Part shown: positions 17,694 through 24,613 of the stretch, one piece after another
How the letters are laid out: each line of letters begins with the position of its first letter
Position numbering within the stretch: the stretch's first letter is position 1
DNA from: Actinomycetospora sp. NBRC 106378
GTDB taxonomy: Bacteria > Actinomycetota > Actinomycetes > Mycobacteriales > Pseudonocardiaceae
Assembly (NCBI RefSeq): GCF_030269685.1
Contig: NZ_BSTT01000002.1
Location: 496,001 to 560,000, forward strand
Reading direction: 5' to 3'
Length of the DNA stretch: 64,000 nucleotides
Notes under the pieces: model-generated
What the model was told of the DNA's origin: nothing
The model's input: the letters and a program-made list of their open reading frames with translations, nothing else
The model's database searches: none
Translations under genes and position numbers: made by a program

Positions 17694-18892
17694 CAGTCGA
17701 CCACCGTTCCGTCGGGCAGGACGGCGGCACTGCTCTGCGGGATCTCGGGCTCGTAGGGGTGCTTCGCCGCCTCGGCCTCGTCGACCTCGACGCCGAGGCC
17801 GGGGGCCTCCGGGACCAGCCAGTGGCTGCCTTCGCGCGTCATCGGCGTGGAGACCACGTCGTCGTACCAGCTCACGGCACCGCTCATCTCTTCCTGGATC
17901 ACGAAGTTGGGGGTGCTGACCGCGTAGTGCAGGGCCGCGGCCCCCGCGATCGGACCGTTCGGGTTGTGGGGGGCGATCCCGACCTGCTCGACGTCGGCGA
18001 GGGCCGCGATGCGCTTGCCCTCGAGCAGGCCGCCGGTGTGGTTGAGGTCCGGCTGCGCCACCGCGATCGCCTTCGAGGCCAGCACGGGGAGGAACTCGCG
18101 CAGCCCGACGAGTCGCTCGCCGGTCGCGAGCGGCACCGAGGTGTGCTCGGAGACCCAGCGCAGCGCCTCGGTGTCGCCAGGAGCGACGGGCTCCTCGCAG
18201 AACAGCGGGTCGTAGGGCTCGAGGACCTCGATGTACTGCAGTGCGGCCGCGGGGGAGGCCGGGCGGCCGTGGAAGTCGACCATGATGTCGACGTCGGGCC
18301 CGACGCCGTCGCGCAGCGCCGCCATCAGTTCGTCCACCTGGCGTCGCTCCCGGGCGACCGTGAGGTGGTGGCCGTAGGGGACGAACACCACCTTGAGCGC
18401 GTCGTACCCCTTCTCGACGACGGCTGCGGCCTTCTCCTTGATCGCGGTCGCGTCGAAGGTCTCGTACACCGAGCGCATGTCGCCCAGCCCGAGGTGGGTG
18501 TAGACCCGCACCCGGTCGCGGACCCGCCCGCCCAGCAGCCGCCACACGGGCTGGCCGAGCGACTTGCCGAGGATGTCCCAGAGCGCGTGCTCGATCCCGC
18601 TGATCGCGGTCGTCCCGACGATGCCGAGCCGGTAGTAGCTGTGCTTGGTCATGATCCGCAGCAGCTGCTCGATGTCCCGCGGGTCCCGACCGACGATCAT
18701 CGTGGCGAGGTCCTCCACGGTGCCGACGACGGCGCGGGTCTTCCAGTTCAGGCTGGCCTCGCCCCAGCCGACCAGGCCGTCGACGTCGGTCCGGACCTTG
18801 ACCAGGACCCAGTTCCGCATCTCGGCGTTGACGACCACCGTCTCCACCGCGGTGATGCGGATCGCGAGCGGGTCGTCGGGTGGGGCTGGCAT
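17690..18892 (-). CDS. Enolase-superfamily sugar-acid dehydratase, D-galactonate dehydratase-like
   Basis: A 400-residue mandelate-racemase/muconate-cycloisomerase superfamily enzyme. The active-site pattern follows DgoD: the D-x-H pair in IMVDFHGRP, FCEEPVAPGD, GERLVG, QPDLNHTGG and APHNPNGP. Such enzymes dehydrate an aldonate to a 2-keto-3-deoxy acid using Mg. I prefer ATG 18892, preceded by GAGGAG, over a GTG at 18928 lacking a Shine-Dalgarno. First gene of the four-gene operon, divergent from LysR. The 17-nt leader repeat (18904-18920) sits just upstream. No 2-keto-3-deoxy-galactonate kinase or aldolase is nearby, so another acid may be the substrate. Confidence 0.82.
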   Translation of the reverse strand: MPAPPDDPLAIRITAVETVVVNAEMRNWVLVKVRTDVDGLVGWGEASLNWKTRAVVGTVEDLATMIVGRDPRDIEQLLRIMTKHSYYRLGIVGTTAISGIEHALWDILGKSLGQPVWRLLGGRVRDRVRVYTHLGLGDMRSVYETFDATAIKEKAAAVVEKGYDALKVVFVPYGHHLTVARERRQVDELMAALRDGVGPDVDIMVDFHGRPASPAAALQYIEVLEPYDPLFCEEPVAPGDTEALRWVSEHTSVPLATGERLVGLREFLPVLASKAIAVAQPDLNHTGGLLEGKRIAALADVEQVGIAPHNPNGPIAGAAALHYAVSTPNFVIQEEMSGAVSWYDDVVSTPMTREGSHWLVPEAPGLGVEVDEAEAAKHPYEPEIPQSSAAVLPDGTVVDW

Positions 18893-18903
18893 GCGCTGTG
18901 GCT

Positions 18904-18920
18904 CCTCGTCGTCGGTGACG
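18904..18920 (-). repeat. 17-bp leader repeat, copy 2
   Basis: An exact copy of the 17-mer at 10244-10260, again in the 5' leader of a minus-strand operon, 11 nt before the preferred ATG. It links the two catabolic operons. Confidence 0.6.
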
Positions 18921-19011
18921 CAGCGCACGCTAGGTCCGGCCCTCAGATCAGGTCCAACTCTCTTTCCGGCTCTCTTGATAAGCAGGAGCTGTCACGGGTA
19001 GGACGGCGGGT
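18921..19011. promoter_or_regulatory. Divergent promoter region between the dehydratase operon and lysR
   Basis: This gap is locally AT-richer and holds a CTCTTT/CTCTTG direct repeat around 18958-18976 (CTCTTTCCGGCTCTCTTGAT). LysR regulators usually bind near such sites between divergent genes. No clean -35/-10 pair can be assigned with confidence. Confidence 0.35.
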
Positions 19012-19902
19012 GTGGACCGGTTCCGTCTCGAATGCTTCGTCGCGCTGGCCGAGGAGCTGCACTTCCACCGCGCCGCCGAGCGGTGCCACATCAGCCAGCC
19101 CGCGATGAGCCAGCAGATCCGGGCGCTCGAGCACGAGATGGGGGTGTCTCTCGCGCACCGCACCCGGCGCAGCGTCGCGCTGTCCCGGCCGGGGGAGGTG
19201 TTCCTCGACGAGGCCCGCAAGCTGCTGCGGCAGTGGGACCACTCGGTGGCGCTCGCGCAGCGCACGCACCGCGGCGAGATCGGGCAGATCGTCGTCGGCG
19301 CCACCGCGCCCGCGCTCTACGTGCTGCTGCCCGAGGTGGTGGCGCTGTTCCGGGAGCGGATGCCCGGGATCGGCGTCGTCGTCGCGGAGCTGTCGATGTC
19401 CGAGCAGGAGGCCCAGCTGCGCTCCGGCGACATCGACGTGGCGCTGATCCACCCGCCCCTGGACGACCCGGCGCTGGTCGCGGAGGAGGTCGCCCGACCG
19501 GCCTTCCGGATCGCGCTCCCCGAGGCGCACCCGCTGGCAGCGCACGACGCCCTGGACCTCGCGCAGCTGGCGGGCGAGCAGTTCGTCGTGTTCCCGCGCC
19601 GGATCGCGCCGCAGCTGCACGACACCCTCATCGCGCTGTGCCGCGACGCCGGCTTCCCGCTCGACATCGCGGTCGAGGCCCACCCGGCGCAGACGATCAT
19701 CGGCCTGGTCGCGGCCGGCGTCGGGCTCGGCTTCATCGCCGCGGAGGCGCAGCAGCTCAACCGCGACGGCGTCGTCTACCGGCCGCTGCGGGGCGCGCCG
19801 CTGCGGCTGTCACTGGGCGTGGCGCACCGGTCGGGCAACGTGCCCTCGACGGTCTCGGAGTTCGTGGCCGCCGCCCGCGACGCGGGGGTGCGGGTGCGGT
19901 AG
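19012..19902 (+). CDS. LysR-family transcriptional regulator
   Basis: A 296-residue LysR regulator: winged helix-turn-helix at residues 1-60 (LHFHRAAERCHISQPAMSQQ) and a two-lobed effector domain from about 90. The spelling ISQPAMSQQIRALEHEMG and the C-terminal LIALCRDAGF match the BenM/CatM-like branch that responds to aromatic or carboxylic effectors. GTG at 19012 follows GGACGG. It is divergent from the dehydratase operon, which is its likely target. Effector unknown. Confidence 0.85.
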   Translation: MDRFRLECFVALAEELHFHRAAERCHISQPAMSQQIRALEHEMGVSLAHRTRRSVALSRPGEVFLDEARKLLRQWDHSVALAQRTHRGEIGQIVVGATAPALYVLLPEVVALFRERMPGIGVVVAELSMSEQEAQLRSGDIDVALIHPPLDDPALVAEEVARPAFRIALPEAHPLAAHDALDLAQLAGEQFVVFPRRIAPQLHDTLIALCRDAGFPLDIAVEAHPAQTIIGLVAAGVGLGFIAAEAQQLNRDGVVYRPLRGAPLRLSLGVAHRSGNVPSTVSEFVAAARDAGVRVR

Positions 19903-19929
19903 GGCGACCGCACCGCTCCGGACCCACCC

Positions 19930-20202
19930 TCAGCCGGCGCCCTCGCGCCGCGCGAGCTGGCGACCCTCCGGCGTGATCGCCGTGGGCAGCGGGAAGCGGT
20001 CCTGGTGGGTGATCTCGATGTAGCCGGCCTCGGCCGCCTCGGTCACCACCCGGGCGCGCTGCTCGGGGTCGATCTGCACGCCGTCGACGGTCCAGTCCGG
20101 GGGCGGGACGTCGGCGCCGCCCTCGGCGTGGGAGTCGCCGAGGTGCTCGTCGAGGTGGCGCAGCAGGCTGGTGAGGACGTCGGCGTCGGGTGCAGCGGTC
20201 AT
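19930..20202 (-). CDS. Hypothetical small protein
   Basis: A 90-residue soluble, acidic protein with no recognised domain. The C-terminal half (RVVTEAAEAGYIEITHQ...TAITPEGRQLA) has the rhythm of a winged-helix end (TPEGRxLA is typical of PadR/MarR wings), so a truncated DNA-binding fold is possible. Start ATG 20202 has a strong GGAGG 6 nt upstream, which supports a real gene. Convergent with lysR. Confidence 0.6.
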   Translation of the reverse strand: MTAAPDADVLTSLLRHLDEHLGDSHAEGGADVPPPDWTVDGVQIDPEQRARVVTEAAEAGYIEITHQDRFPLPTAITPEGRQLARREGAG

Positions 20203-20281
20203 CGGTGACCTCCGGGTCGTCGGGCGACCCGGCCGCGCGGACGGAGCAGCGCCGGGTCGTCGACGGGGTGTGCGAGGAGGG

Positions 20282-20301
20282 GGACCGCCAAACGACGGTC
20301 C
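20282..20301 (-). terminator. Candidate terminator of the secreted-protein gene
   Basis: Stem GGACCG (20282-20287) with CGGTCC (20296-20301) and an 8-nt loop, starting 16 nt beyond the stop of the minus-strand gene at 20318. Short stem, no T-run. Confidence 0.4.
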
Positions 20302-20317
20302 GCCCCTCGGCGCCCGA

Positions 20318-20926
20318 TCACCGCATCGCGTCCTCGACGATGGTGCCCATCTCCGGCAGGGCCGCGGTGATGCTGTCCTTCGCGCCGGAGCGGGCCAGCT
20401 GGTAGGTGACGCGGGCCCCGACGCTGTCGGCGGCCGCGGCGAACCGGTCGCTCACGCCCACCAGGGCGGCGCTGACCTCGGGGGCGCGGTCGGCGAGGAA
20501 GCGGCCGAAGCTGCCGGAGGCGCCCGTGGCCCGGTACGCGTCCCACTGCGGCTGGAGGGCGTTGGCGTAGCCGACGAGCTGGCGGTCCATCAGGGTGCGG
20601 GCGGCGTCGGGGTCGCCGGCGGACGCCGCTGCGAGCGATCGGGCGACGATCCCGCCCTCCTCCTCGGCGGTCCGTCCGGCCGCCGCGGTCAGGCGGTCGA
20701 CGACGCCTGCGCGCTTCGCCGGGTCGGTCAGGGTGGTGGCGAGCGAGCCGGCCGGGACGAGGAGGTCCTGGTTCTGGGCCGGGTCGAGCGCGGTCGCGGT
20801 CCCGACGGGGAGGACCGGGCTGGTCACCACCGGGGCGATCGCGCTGAGCGCCCCGGCGGCGAGGCCGGCGACGAGCAGGGACCGGAGGCGGAGGGAGGTC
20901 GGCGTGGAAGCGGAGCGTGATGTCAT
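20318..20926 (-). CDS. Hypothetical secreted protein
   Basis: A 202-residue protein with a Sec-type signal: basic n-region (TSRSASTPTSLRLRS), hydrophobic core LLVAGLAAGALSAIAPVV and a cleavage-like region near TATALD (about 46). The mature part is alanine-rich and probably all-helical, without cysteines or catalytic motifs I recognise. An ATG at 20962 would add 12 residues; 20926 is preferred because GGAG lies 8 nt upstream and the signal then starts at the N-terminus. Its leader can fold so that this GGAG lies in a hairpin loop, and a palindrome covers the promoter region. Confidence 0.65.
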   Translation of the reverse strand: MTSRSASTPTSLRLRSLLVAGLAAGALSAIAPVVTSPVLPVGTATALDPAQNQDLLVPAGSLATTLTDPAKRAGVVDRLTAAAGRTAEEEGGIVARSLAAASAGDPDAARTLMDRQLVGYANALQPQWDAYRATGASGSFGRFLADRAPEVSAALVGVSDRFAAAADSVGARVTYQLARSGAKDSITAALPEMGTIVEDAMR

Positions 20927-20929
20927 GAG

Positions 20930-20945
20930 CACGCTCCGAAGCGTG
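20930..20945 (-). promoter_or_regulatory. Leader hairpin presenting the ribosome binding site
   Basis: Inverted repeat CACGCT (20930-20935)/AGCGTG (20940-20945) directly upstream of the ATG at 20926. On the transcript the GGAG of the ribosome binding site falls at the loop and its edge, so folding could tune translation. Confidence 0.35.
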
Positions 20946-20961
20946 TAAAACACCCGGGGCA

Positions 20962-20979
20962 CTACTCCGTCCGGAGTAG
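20962..20979. promoter_or_regulatory. Candidate operator (8-bp arms)
   Basis: Perfect palindrome CTACTCCG-TC-CGGAGTAG, centred about 45 nt upstream of the secreted-protein start at 20926. This position would cover a promoter. Regulator unknown. Confidence 0.45.
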
Positions 20980-21106
20980 GACAGTCGCGATCGGCGGTCG
21001 TTCTCGTGCGGTCGGCGGTGATCAGGTCACGACGCGGCCACCAGGGATCGGGAGCATCGTCACCGAGGTGAGACCCGTCGTCGGGAACGGGTCAGAGCTG
21101 CTTGAT

Positions 21107-21517
21107 TCAGAGCGCCTTGGTGAGGAAGTACTTGGCGTGGCCGGGCGGGTAGTCGGCGAGTTCGCCGAAGAGCCGGTAGCCGTGTGCCTCGTAGAAGGGG
21201 CGGGCCTGGAAGCTGTAGGTGTCGAGCCAGACCCCGCGGCAGTCCCGACGCCGGGCCTCGTCCTCCGCCGCGCGGAGGAGTGCGGAGCCCAGGCCGGTGC
21301 CGCGCCGGGACGCGTCGACCCAGAGCTGCTCGACATAGAGCCACGAGAAGTGGGTGTAGCCGGCGAGGCCACCGACGAGCCCGTCGTCGTGGGCGAGGAC
21401 CGCGAGCGTGCGGTAGCCGCCGTCGGGCCGCTCGGGGATCTCGGCGTGCAGCGCCGCCTTGAGGTCGGCGACGTCGTCGTACGGCGGGTCGTCGGTGACG
21501 GTGAGCGGGTGGTCCAC
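21107..21517 (-). CDS. GNAT-family N-acetyltransferase
   Basis: A 136-residue single-domain GNAT protein. The acetyl-CoA-binding motif A is VEQLWVDASRRGTGLGSALL (R-x-x-G-x-G/A type), followed by motif B, TYSFQARPFYEAHGYRLFG. It transfers an acetyl group to an amine of an unknown small molecule or protein. ATG at 21517. No operon partners; the upstream region holds the palindrome cluster 21629-21806. Confidence 0.85.
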   Translation of the reverse strand: MDHPLTVTDDPPYDDVADLKAALHAEIPERPDGGYRTLAVLAHDDGLVGGLAGYTHFSWLYVEQLWVDASRRGTGLGSALLRAAEDEARRRDCRGVWLDTYSFQARPFYEAHGYRLFGELADYPPGHAKYFLTKAL

Positions 21518-21653
21518 GCGGCCAGGGTGGCAGGCGCCGACGTCTCGCCCGGAGCGACCTGATCGGGCCGGCCCGCGCCGACCTCAGCCGGGGCGCCGGG
21601 TCCCGGGGGACGGTGCTGCTCGCCGCGTGAGCGTCCGACGCTCCGGGGCCCGA

Positions 21654-21806
21654 CCTGCGCGTCGCGCACACGGTTCGAGGACCGGACGACCCGGCGGCGG
21701 CGACCCCTGCGCGTCGCGCACACACGGCCGTCGGATGTGTGCGTCACGCGTCGGGATCGCGCGGGTCGACCGCCGGACCGGCCGGAGTGTGTGCGTCACG
21801 CGCAGG
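21654..21806. repeat. Four copies of a small palindromic element (two direct, two inverted)
   Basis: Copies A (21654-21673) and B (21706-21727) read CCTGCGCGTCGCGCACAC; copies C (21736-21750) and D (21788-21806) are inverted, with D reading TGTGTGCGTCACGCGCAGG. Each contains an odd-length palindrome: TGCGCG-T-CGCGCA in A/B, GCGT-C-ACGC in C/D. Paired A/D and B/C can form long hairpins. The layout resembles REP/BIME elements. No transposase is nearby. Confidence 0.65.
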
Positions 21807-21863
21807 TCTCGCCGCGTCATCAGTGCCGCCGGAGTACCGCCTCGTCCTGCCCGACGTACCGAG

Positions 21864-21879
21864 GTAGCACAGGTGCTAC
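21864..21879. promoter_or_regulatory. vapBC operator
   Basis: Perfect palindrome GTAGCAC-AG-GTGCTAC, ending 9 nt before the antitoxin start codon. The position and size fit the autoregulatory site of a type II toxin-antitoxin operon, bound by VapB/VapBC. Confidence 0.65.
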
Positions 21880-21888
21880 ATTGGCGAC

Positions 21889-22137
21889 ATGGAGTCCGTG
21901 GGACTGCGCGAACTGCGGCAGAACGCGTCCGAACTCGTGCGCCGGGTCGAGAACGGCGAGCGGATCGAGGTCACGGTGTCCGGCCGCCCGAGTGCGGTGC
22001 TCGTGCCCGCGGAATCACGGCGCTGGCGGACGTGGGCGGACGTCGCCGAGGTGTTCGACGGCGCCCAGGACCCCGACTGGACGGCTGACCGCGAGCTGAT
22101 CGACCAGGAGATCCGCGATCCGTGGGGCGACCGGTGA
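21889..22137 (+). CDS. vapB: Type II antitoxin, Phd/YefM family
   Basis: An 82-residue antitoxin. Residues 1-45 are the Phd/YefM DNA-binding fold (VGLRELRQNASELVRRVENG, then VTVSGRPSAVLVP), and the acidic tryptophan-rich tail (RTWADVAEVFDGAQDPDWT) would wrap around and inhibit the toxin. ATG at 21889; its stop overlaps the toxin start (GTGA). It should repress its own operon through the palindrome at 21864-21879. Confidence 0.85.
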   Translation: MESVGLRELRQNASELVRRVENGERIEVTVSGRPSAVLVPAESRRWRTWADVAEVFDGAQDPDWTADRELIDQEIRDPWGDR

Positions 22138-22514
22138 GGGCCGTCCTGGACACGAGCGTGTTGATCGGGATGGACGTCGCGGAGCTCGAGGGGGAGCTGG
22201 CCGTCAGCACGATCTCGCTCGCCGAACTCCACTACGGCGTGCTGGTCGGGCGCGACCGGAATGTACGGGGCGAACGGCTGCGGCGGCTCACGGCGATCCG
22301 CCGTCTCTTCGACGCCATCCCGGTCGACGACGCGGTCGCCACCAGCTACGGCCTGCTCGCGTCGGCGGTAGCCGAGGTGGGCCGCAGTCCGCGGCCCCGG
22401 AGCATGGACCTGCTCATCGCGGCCACGGCACACGCCCACGCCGATCGGCTCTACACCCGCAACGCCCAGGACCTCGTCGGGCTCGAGAACGAGCTCGAGA
22501 TCGTGTCCTGCTGA
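22134..22514 (+). CDS. vapC: Type II toxin, PIN-domain ribonuclease VapC
   Basis: A 126-residue PIN-domain RNase. The Mg-binding acidic residues are in place: the first aspartate in VLDTSVLIG (residue 6), a glutamate in ISLAELHYG and the central/late aspartates in SMDLLIAATAHAHA and RNAQDL. Targets are usually tRNA or rRNA. GTG at 22134 overlaps the antitoxin stop; a GTG at 22122 is possible but less likely. The transcript ends at the perfect hairpin that follows. Confidence 0.88.
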   Translation: MRAVLDTSVLIGMDVAELEGELAVSTISLAELHYGVLVGRDRNVRGERLRRLTAIRRLFDAIPVDDAVATSYGLLASAVAEVGRSPRPRSMDLLIAATAHAHADRLYTRNAQDLVGLENELEIVSC

Positions 22515-22520
22515 GCCCGA

Positions 22521-22549
22521 GGCGCCGACGGCCGGTGGCCGTCGGCGCC
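22521..22549. terminator. Bidirectional hairpin terminator
   Basis: Perfect 13-bp stem GGCGCCGACGGCC-GGT-GGCCGTCGGCGCC between the vapC stop (22514) and the DUF1097 gene stop (22564). It serves both converging genes. Confidence 0.75.
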
Positions 22550-22563
22550 ACATCCGGAGCCGG

Positions 22564-23097
22564 TCAGGCGGCCTTGGCGGCAGGGGCCTTCGCCGAGGAG
22601 CTCGTGGCGCCCATGAGCTTGCCGACGAGGATGCTGCCGACCCAGCCGTAGAGGCCGCCGATCACGAACGAGATGAGCATGACGGTGAAGGGTCCGGTCG
22701 CGAACGCGAAGTCGGTGCCCGAGGCGCTCGTGAGCAGCCCCCACCCGACGGTCATGGCGAAGGCGATGACGGCGCCGGGCACGAACTCCAGCAGCGGCAC
22801 GAGCGCGCCGAGAATGAGGATCAGGGTCCCGGCACCCACGACGACACCGGTCAGCGCGGGCCCGGAGACGAGGCCCGCGACGATCAGCGTGATCGTCCCC
22901 ATCACGACGCCCCAGATGTTCGCGGGCATGGACTTCTTGAGCGCCGGCAGGTCGCCGCCCGCCGCGAAGTAGCACGCGGCACCCATGAAGGTCGCCGGGA
23001 CGAACAGCCCCAGAGCGGCGAGCGGTCCCGCGTACAGCCAGGTCAGGATGCCGCCGACGACGCCGACGACGATCGCGAGAGCAACGGGGAGTTTCAC
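22564..23097 (-). CDS. DUF1097 inner-membrane protein
   Basis: A 177-residue protein with five or six hydrophobic segments covering nearly its whole length, starting KLPVALAIVVGVVGGIL and including FVPATFMGAACYFA and NIWGVVMGTITL, as in the DUF1097 (YcdZ-like) family. The function is unknown; an FtsX/permease role is not supported. The short tail is Ala/Ser/Lys-rich and cytoplasmic. GTG 23097 has AAGGAG 5 nt upstream. The preceding half-kilobase is gene-free, so it probably has its own regulated promoter. Confidence 0.75.
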   Translation of the reverse strand: MKLPVALAIVVGVVGGILTWLYAGPLAALGLFVPATFMGAACYFAAGGDLPALKKSMPANIWGVVMGTITLIVAGLVSGPALTGVVVGAGTLILILGALVPLLEFVPGAVIAFAMTVGWGLLTSASGTDFAFATGPFTVMLISFVIGGLYGWVGSILVGKLMGATSSSAKAPAAKAA

Positions 23098-23311
23098 GAG
23101 GGAGGGCTCCTTCTGACGCAGCCACGCATACGCCGAGTGGCCGAGAAAAGTGCGGTCATGTCGCAGAGTGCAGGCAGGCAACCGGGCGAACAATGCGATA
23201 CCCGCGTTGTCACCACGTGTTTTCCGGACGACATGATCCCGACATCGATCGTGTTGTTCCTGCGATGCGGGTAACAGCACTGGTGCTGCGGCAAGGCATG
23301 AAAGTCAGCGC

Positions 23312-23340
23312 GGTTTCGTACGGACTACGTGCACGAAACC
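23312..23340. repeat. Inverted repeat GGTTTCGT/ACGAAACC
   Basis: Perfect 8-bp arms (23312-23319 and 23333-23340) separated by 13 nt, in the low-G+C gap. It could be an operator or the remnant end of an element. There is no neighbouring gene within 240 bp, so its role is open. Confidence 0.4.
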
Positions 23341-23561
23341 AATGTTGCGCGGCACCGAGTCGAGCCCGACGACGTACACGGCGAGGCGCCGCTGGACTAC
23401 GCCGAACCGGTGAACCAGGGCAGCGTCGACGGTTAAAGCGTGACGGGTCGGCGGTCGGCAGGCGCCTGCGCGGCTCGGACGGCGACCGCCGGACCGAGTC
23501 GTCCTGACCCGGTTCGGGGAGAGCCGGTCGGAGCTGGAAGCTCGCCGGACGCCGAGAACGC

Positions 23562-23590
23562 CGGGACCGGGTCCATCCGACCCGGTTCCG
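23562..23590 (-). terminator. Terminator of the surface-protein gene
   Basis: A 12-bp stem (11 Watson-Crick pairs and one G-U), CGGGACCGGGTC with GACCCGGTTCCG and a 5-nt loop, starting 17 nt past the stop at 23608. Confidence 0.6.
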
Positions 23591-23607
23591 GCGTGGTGGT
23601 GCGGAGC

Positions 23608-24303
23608 TCAGCGCCGGGTCATGACCTCGGTGCGCGGCTCGCGGTCGTCCTCCCGGCGCGGCGCCGCGGGCACGGAGCGCCGGCCGCGGCCCAGCGCGTA
23701 GGCGCCGCCCCCGGCGAGCACGACCAGGCCGGTGCCCCCGAGGACCCAGGGCAGCAGGTCCGGCCCGGATGCCGGGTCGACGGGGGTCGCGCTCACGGCG
23801 TCGGTGCTGGTCGTGTCGGTGGACTCCTCGGCCGTCGTGTGGTGCCCGGCGGTGTGCGTCCCGGCGGCGGTCGAGTGGTGTGCGGGGACCGGCGGCGGGA
23901 CGGTGCCGACGACCGTGATCCGGCTGGTGACCGTCCCCGCCGAGGAGGACGCGGTGACGGTGTAGGTGCCGGCGTGAGCGCCGCTCGCGATCGTGGCCGA
24001 CCCGTCGAACGCCTCCGGGTTCGACCGCGACAGCGTCGCGGGCCCGGCGAAGGCGGGGGAGGTGACGGTGATCGGGCCGGTCGCGGTCGAGGCGGCGGGC
24101 TCGGCGAAGGTGCCGGAGAAGGTGACCTGTGCGCCGGGCTTCACCGAGGACGCGGACAGCGTCAGGACCCCGGGCTCGGAGACGACGGAGACGGCGGACG
24201 AGTTGGTGACCGGGGTGACGGTGTCGGCGAGGGCGACGCCGGTCCCGGCGAGGGCGAGCGAGCCGGCGATCAGGGTGGTGGCGGCGATCCGGGTGAGGCG
24301 CAT
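23608..24303 (-). CDS. Membrane-anchored surface protein with Ig-like domain and Ser/Thr stalk
   Basis: A 231-residue protein: signal peptide (MRLTRIAATTLIAGSLALAG, cleavage near ALAD), an Ig-like beta domain at about 45-130 (VSEPGVLTLSASSVKPGAQV ... AGTYTVTASSSAGTVTSRITVV), a Pro/His/Thr-rich stalk, one transmembrane helix (WVLGGTGLVVLAGGGAYAL) and a basic tail (GRGRRSVPAAPRRE). There is no LPXTG sorting motif, so it is anchored by its helix. ATG 24303 has GGGAG 6 nt upstream. It is divergent from the polysaccharide locus. Confidence 0.7.
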   Translation of the reverse strand: MRLTRIAATTLIAGSLALAGTGVALADTVTPVTNSSAVSVVSEPGVLTLSASSVKPGAQVTFSGTFAEPAASTATGPITVTSPAFAGPATLSRSNPEAFDGSATIASGAHAGTYTVTASSSAGTVTSRITVVGTVPPPVPAHHSTAAGTHTAGHHTTAEESTDTTSTDAVSATPVDPASGPDLLPWVLGGTGLVVLAGGGAYALGRGRRSVPAAPRREDDREPRTEVMTRR

Positions 24304-24613
24304 GACGAGCTCCCGAGGGTGAGGGAGGCGGTGCGGGAGGGGCCTGATGGGCGGCTCCCGTGCTGACAGGGAGAACTCTGCCGCCGCGACCGGGGCCGTC
24401 CCGTCCTCCGAGCAGCCACACCGGGGGACGACACCACCGTCCCCCGACGAGGGGACGGGGCACTTCCGGCCAAGCCGACAAGGTGGACACGCCAGGTGAC
24501 GAACTCGCCACGGAGAGATCCGTGTCTTGTAACGACGTCACTCGTTCGAGCGACTGACGTCTCGTCCGCGTCCGACATAAGCGGGCTCATTCACTCGGCC
24601 GGAGGTCCCCTGG
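24304..24613. promoter_or_regulatory. Divergent regulatory region ahead of the polysaccharide locus
   Basis: 310 bp without a gene between the surface-protein gene and the first polysaccharide gene. Its right part is AT-richer and contains the 28-bp palindrome at 24534-24561. GGAGG at 24601-24605 is the ribosome binding site of the next gene. No -35/-10 pair is clear. Confidence 0.6.
24534..24561. promoter_or_regulatory. 28-bp near-perfect palindrome, likely operator of the polysaccharide locus
   Basis: Arms GACGTCA...TGACGTC enclose a second palindromic core around TTCGA; of 14 base pairs only two are mismatched. The centre lies about 66 nt upstream of the ATG at 24614. This is the longest palindrome in the window that is not at a gene end, so it is probably a regulator site. 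Confidence 0.6.

Larger units (their letters stand above)
21518..21888. other. Gene-free spacer with a cluster of short palindromic repeats
   Basis: No convincing gene in 371 bp. It holds an odd palindrome GAGCGTC-C-GACGCTC (21629-21643), four copies of a 15-20 bp GC-rich element in two orientations (see 21654-21806), and the vapB operator at its right end. Confidence 0.6.
23098..23607. other. Gene-free region of lower G+C
   Basis: A 510-bp stretch without a convincing gene. It holds the promoter region of the DUF1097 gene, a palindrome CAGCAC-TG-GTGCTG at 23275-23288, an inverted repeat at 23312-23340, and the terminator hairpin of the gene at 23608. The only open frame of note (23193-23507, plus) becomes a low-complexity Arg-rich string without a ribosome binding site. 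Confidence 0.5.

Noticed and set aside
23193-23507. Possible 104-residue gene in the low-G+C gap
   Set aside because: No ribosome binding site, Arg-rich low-complexity end, and codon use unlike its neighbours.
23608-24303. Sortase-anchored (LPXTG) protein
   Set aside because: The segment before the last helix reads GPDLLPWVLGG and has no LPXTG.
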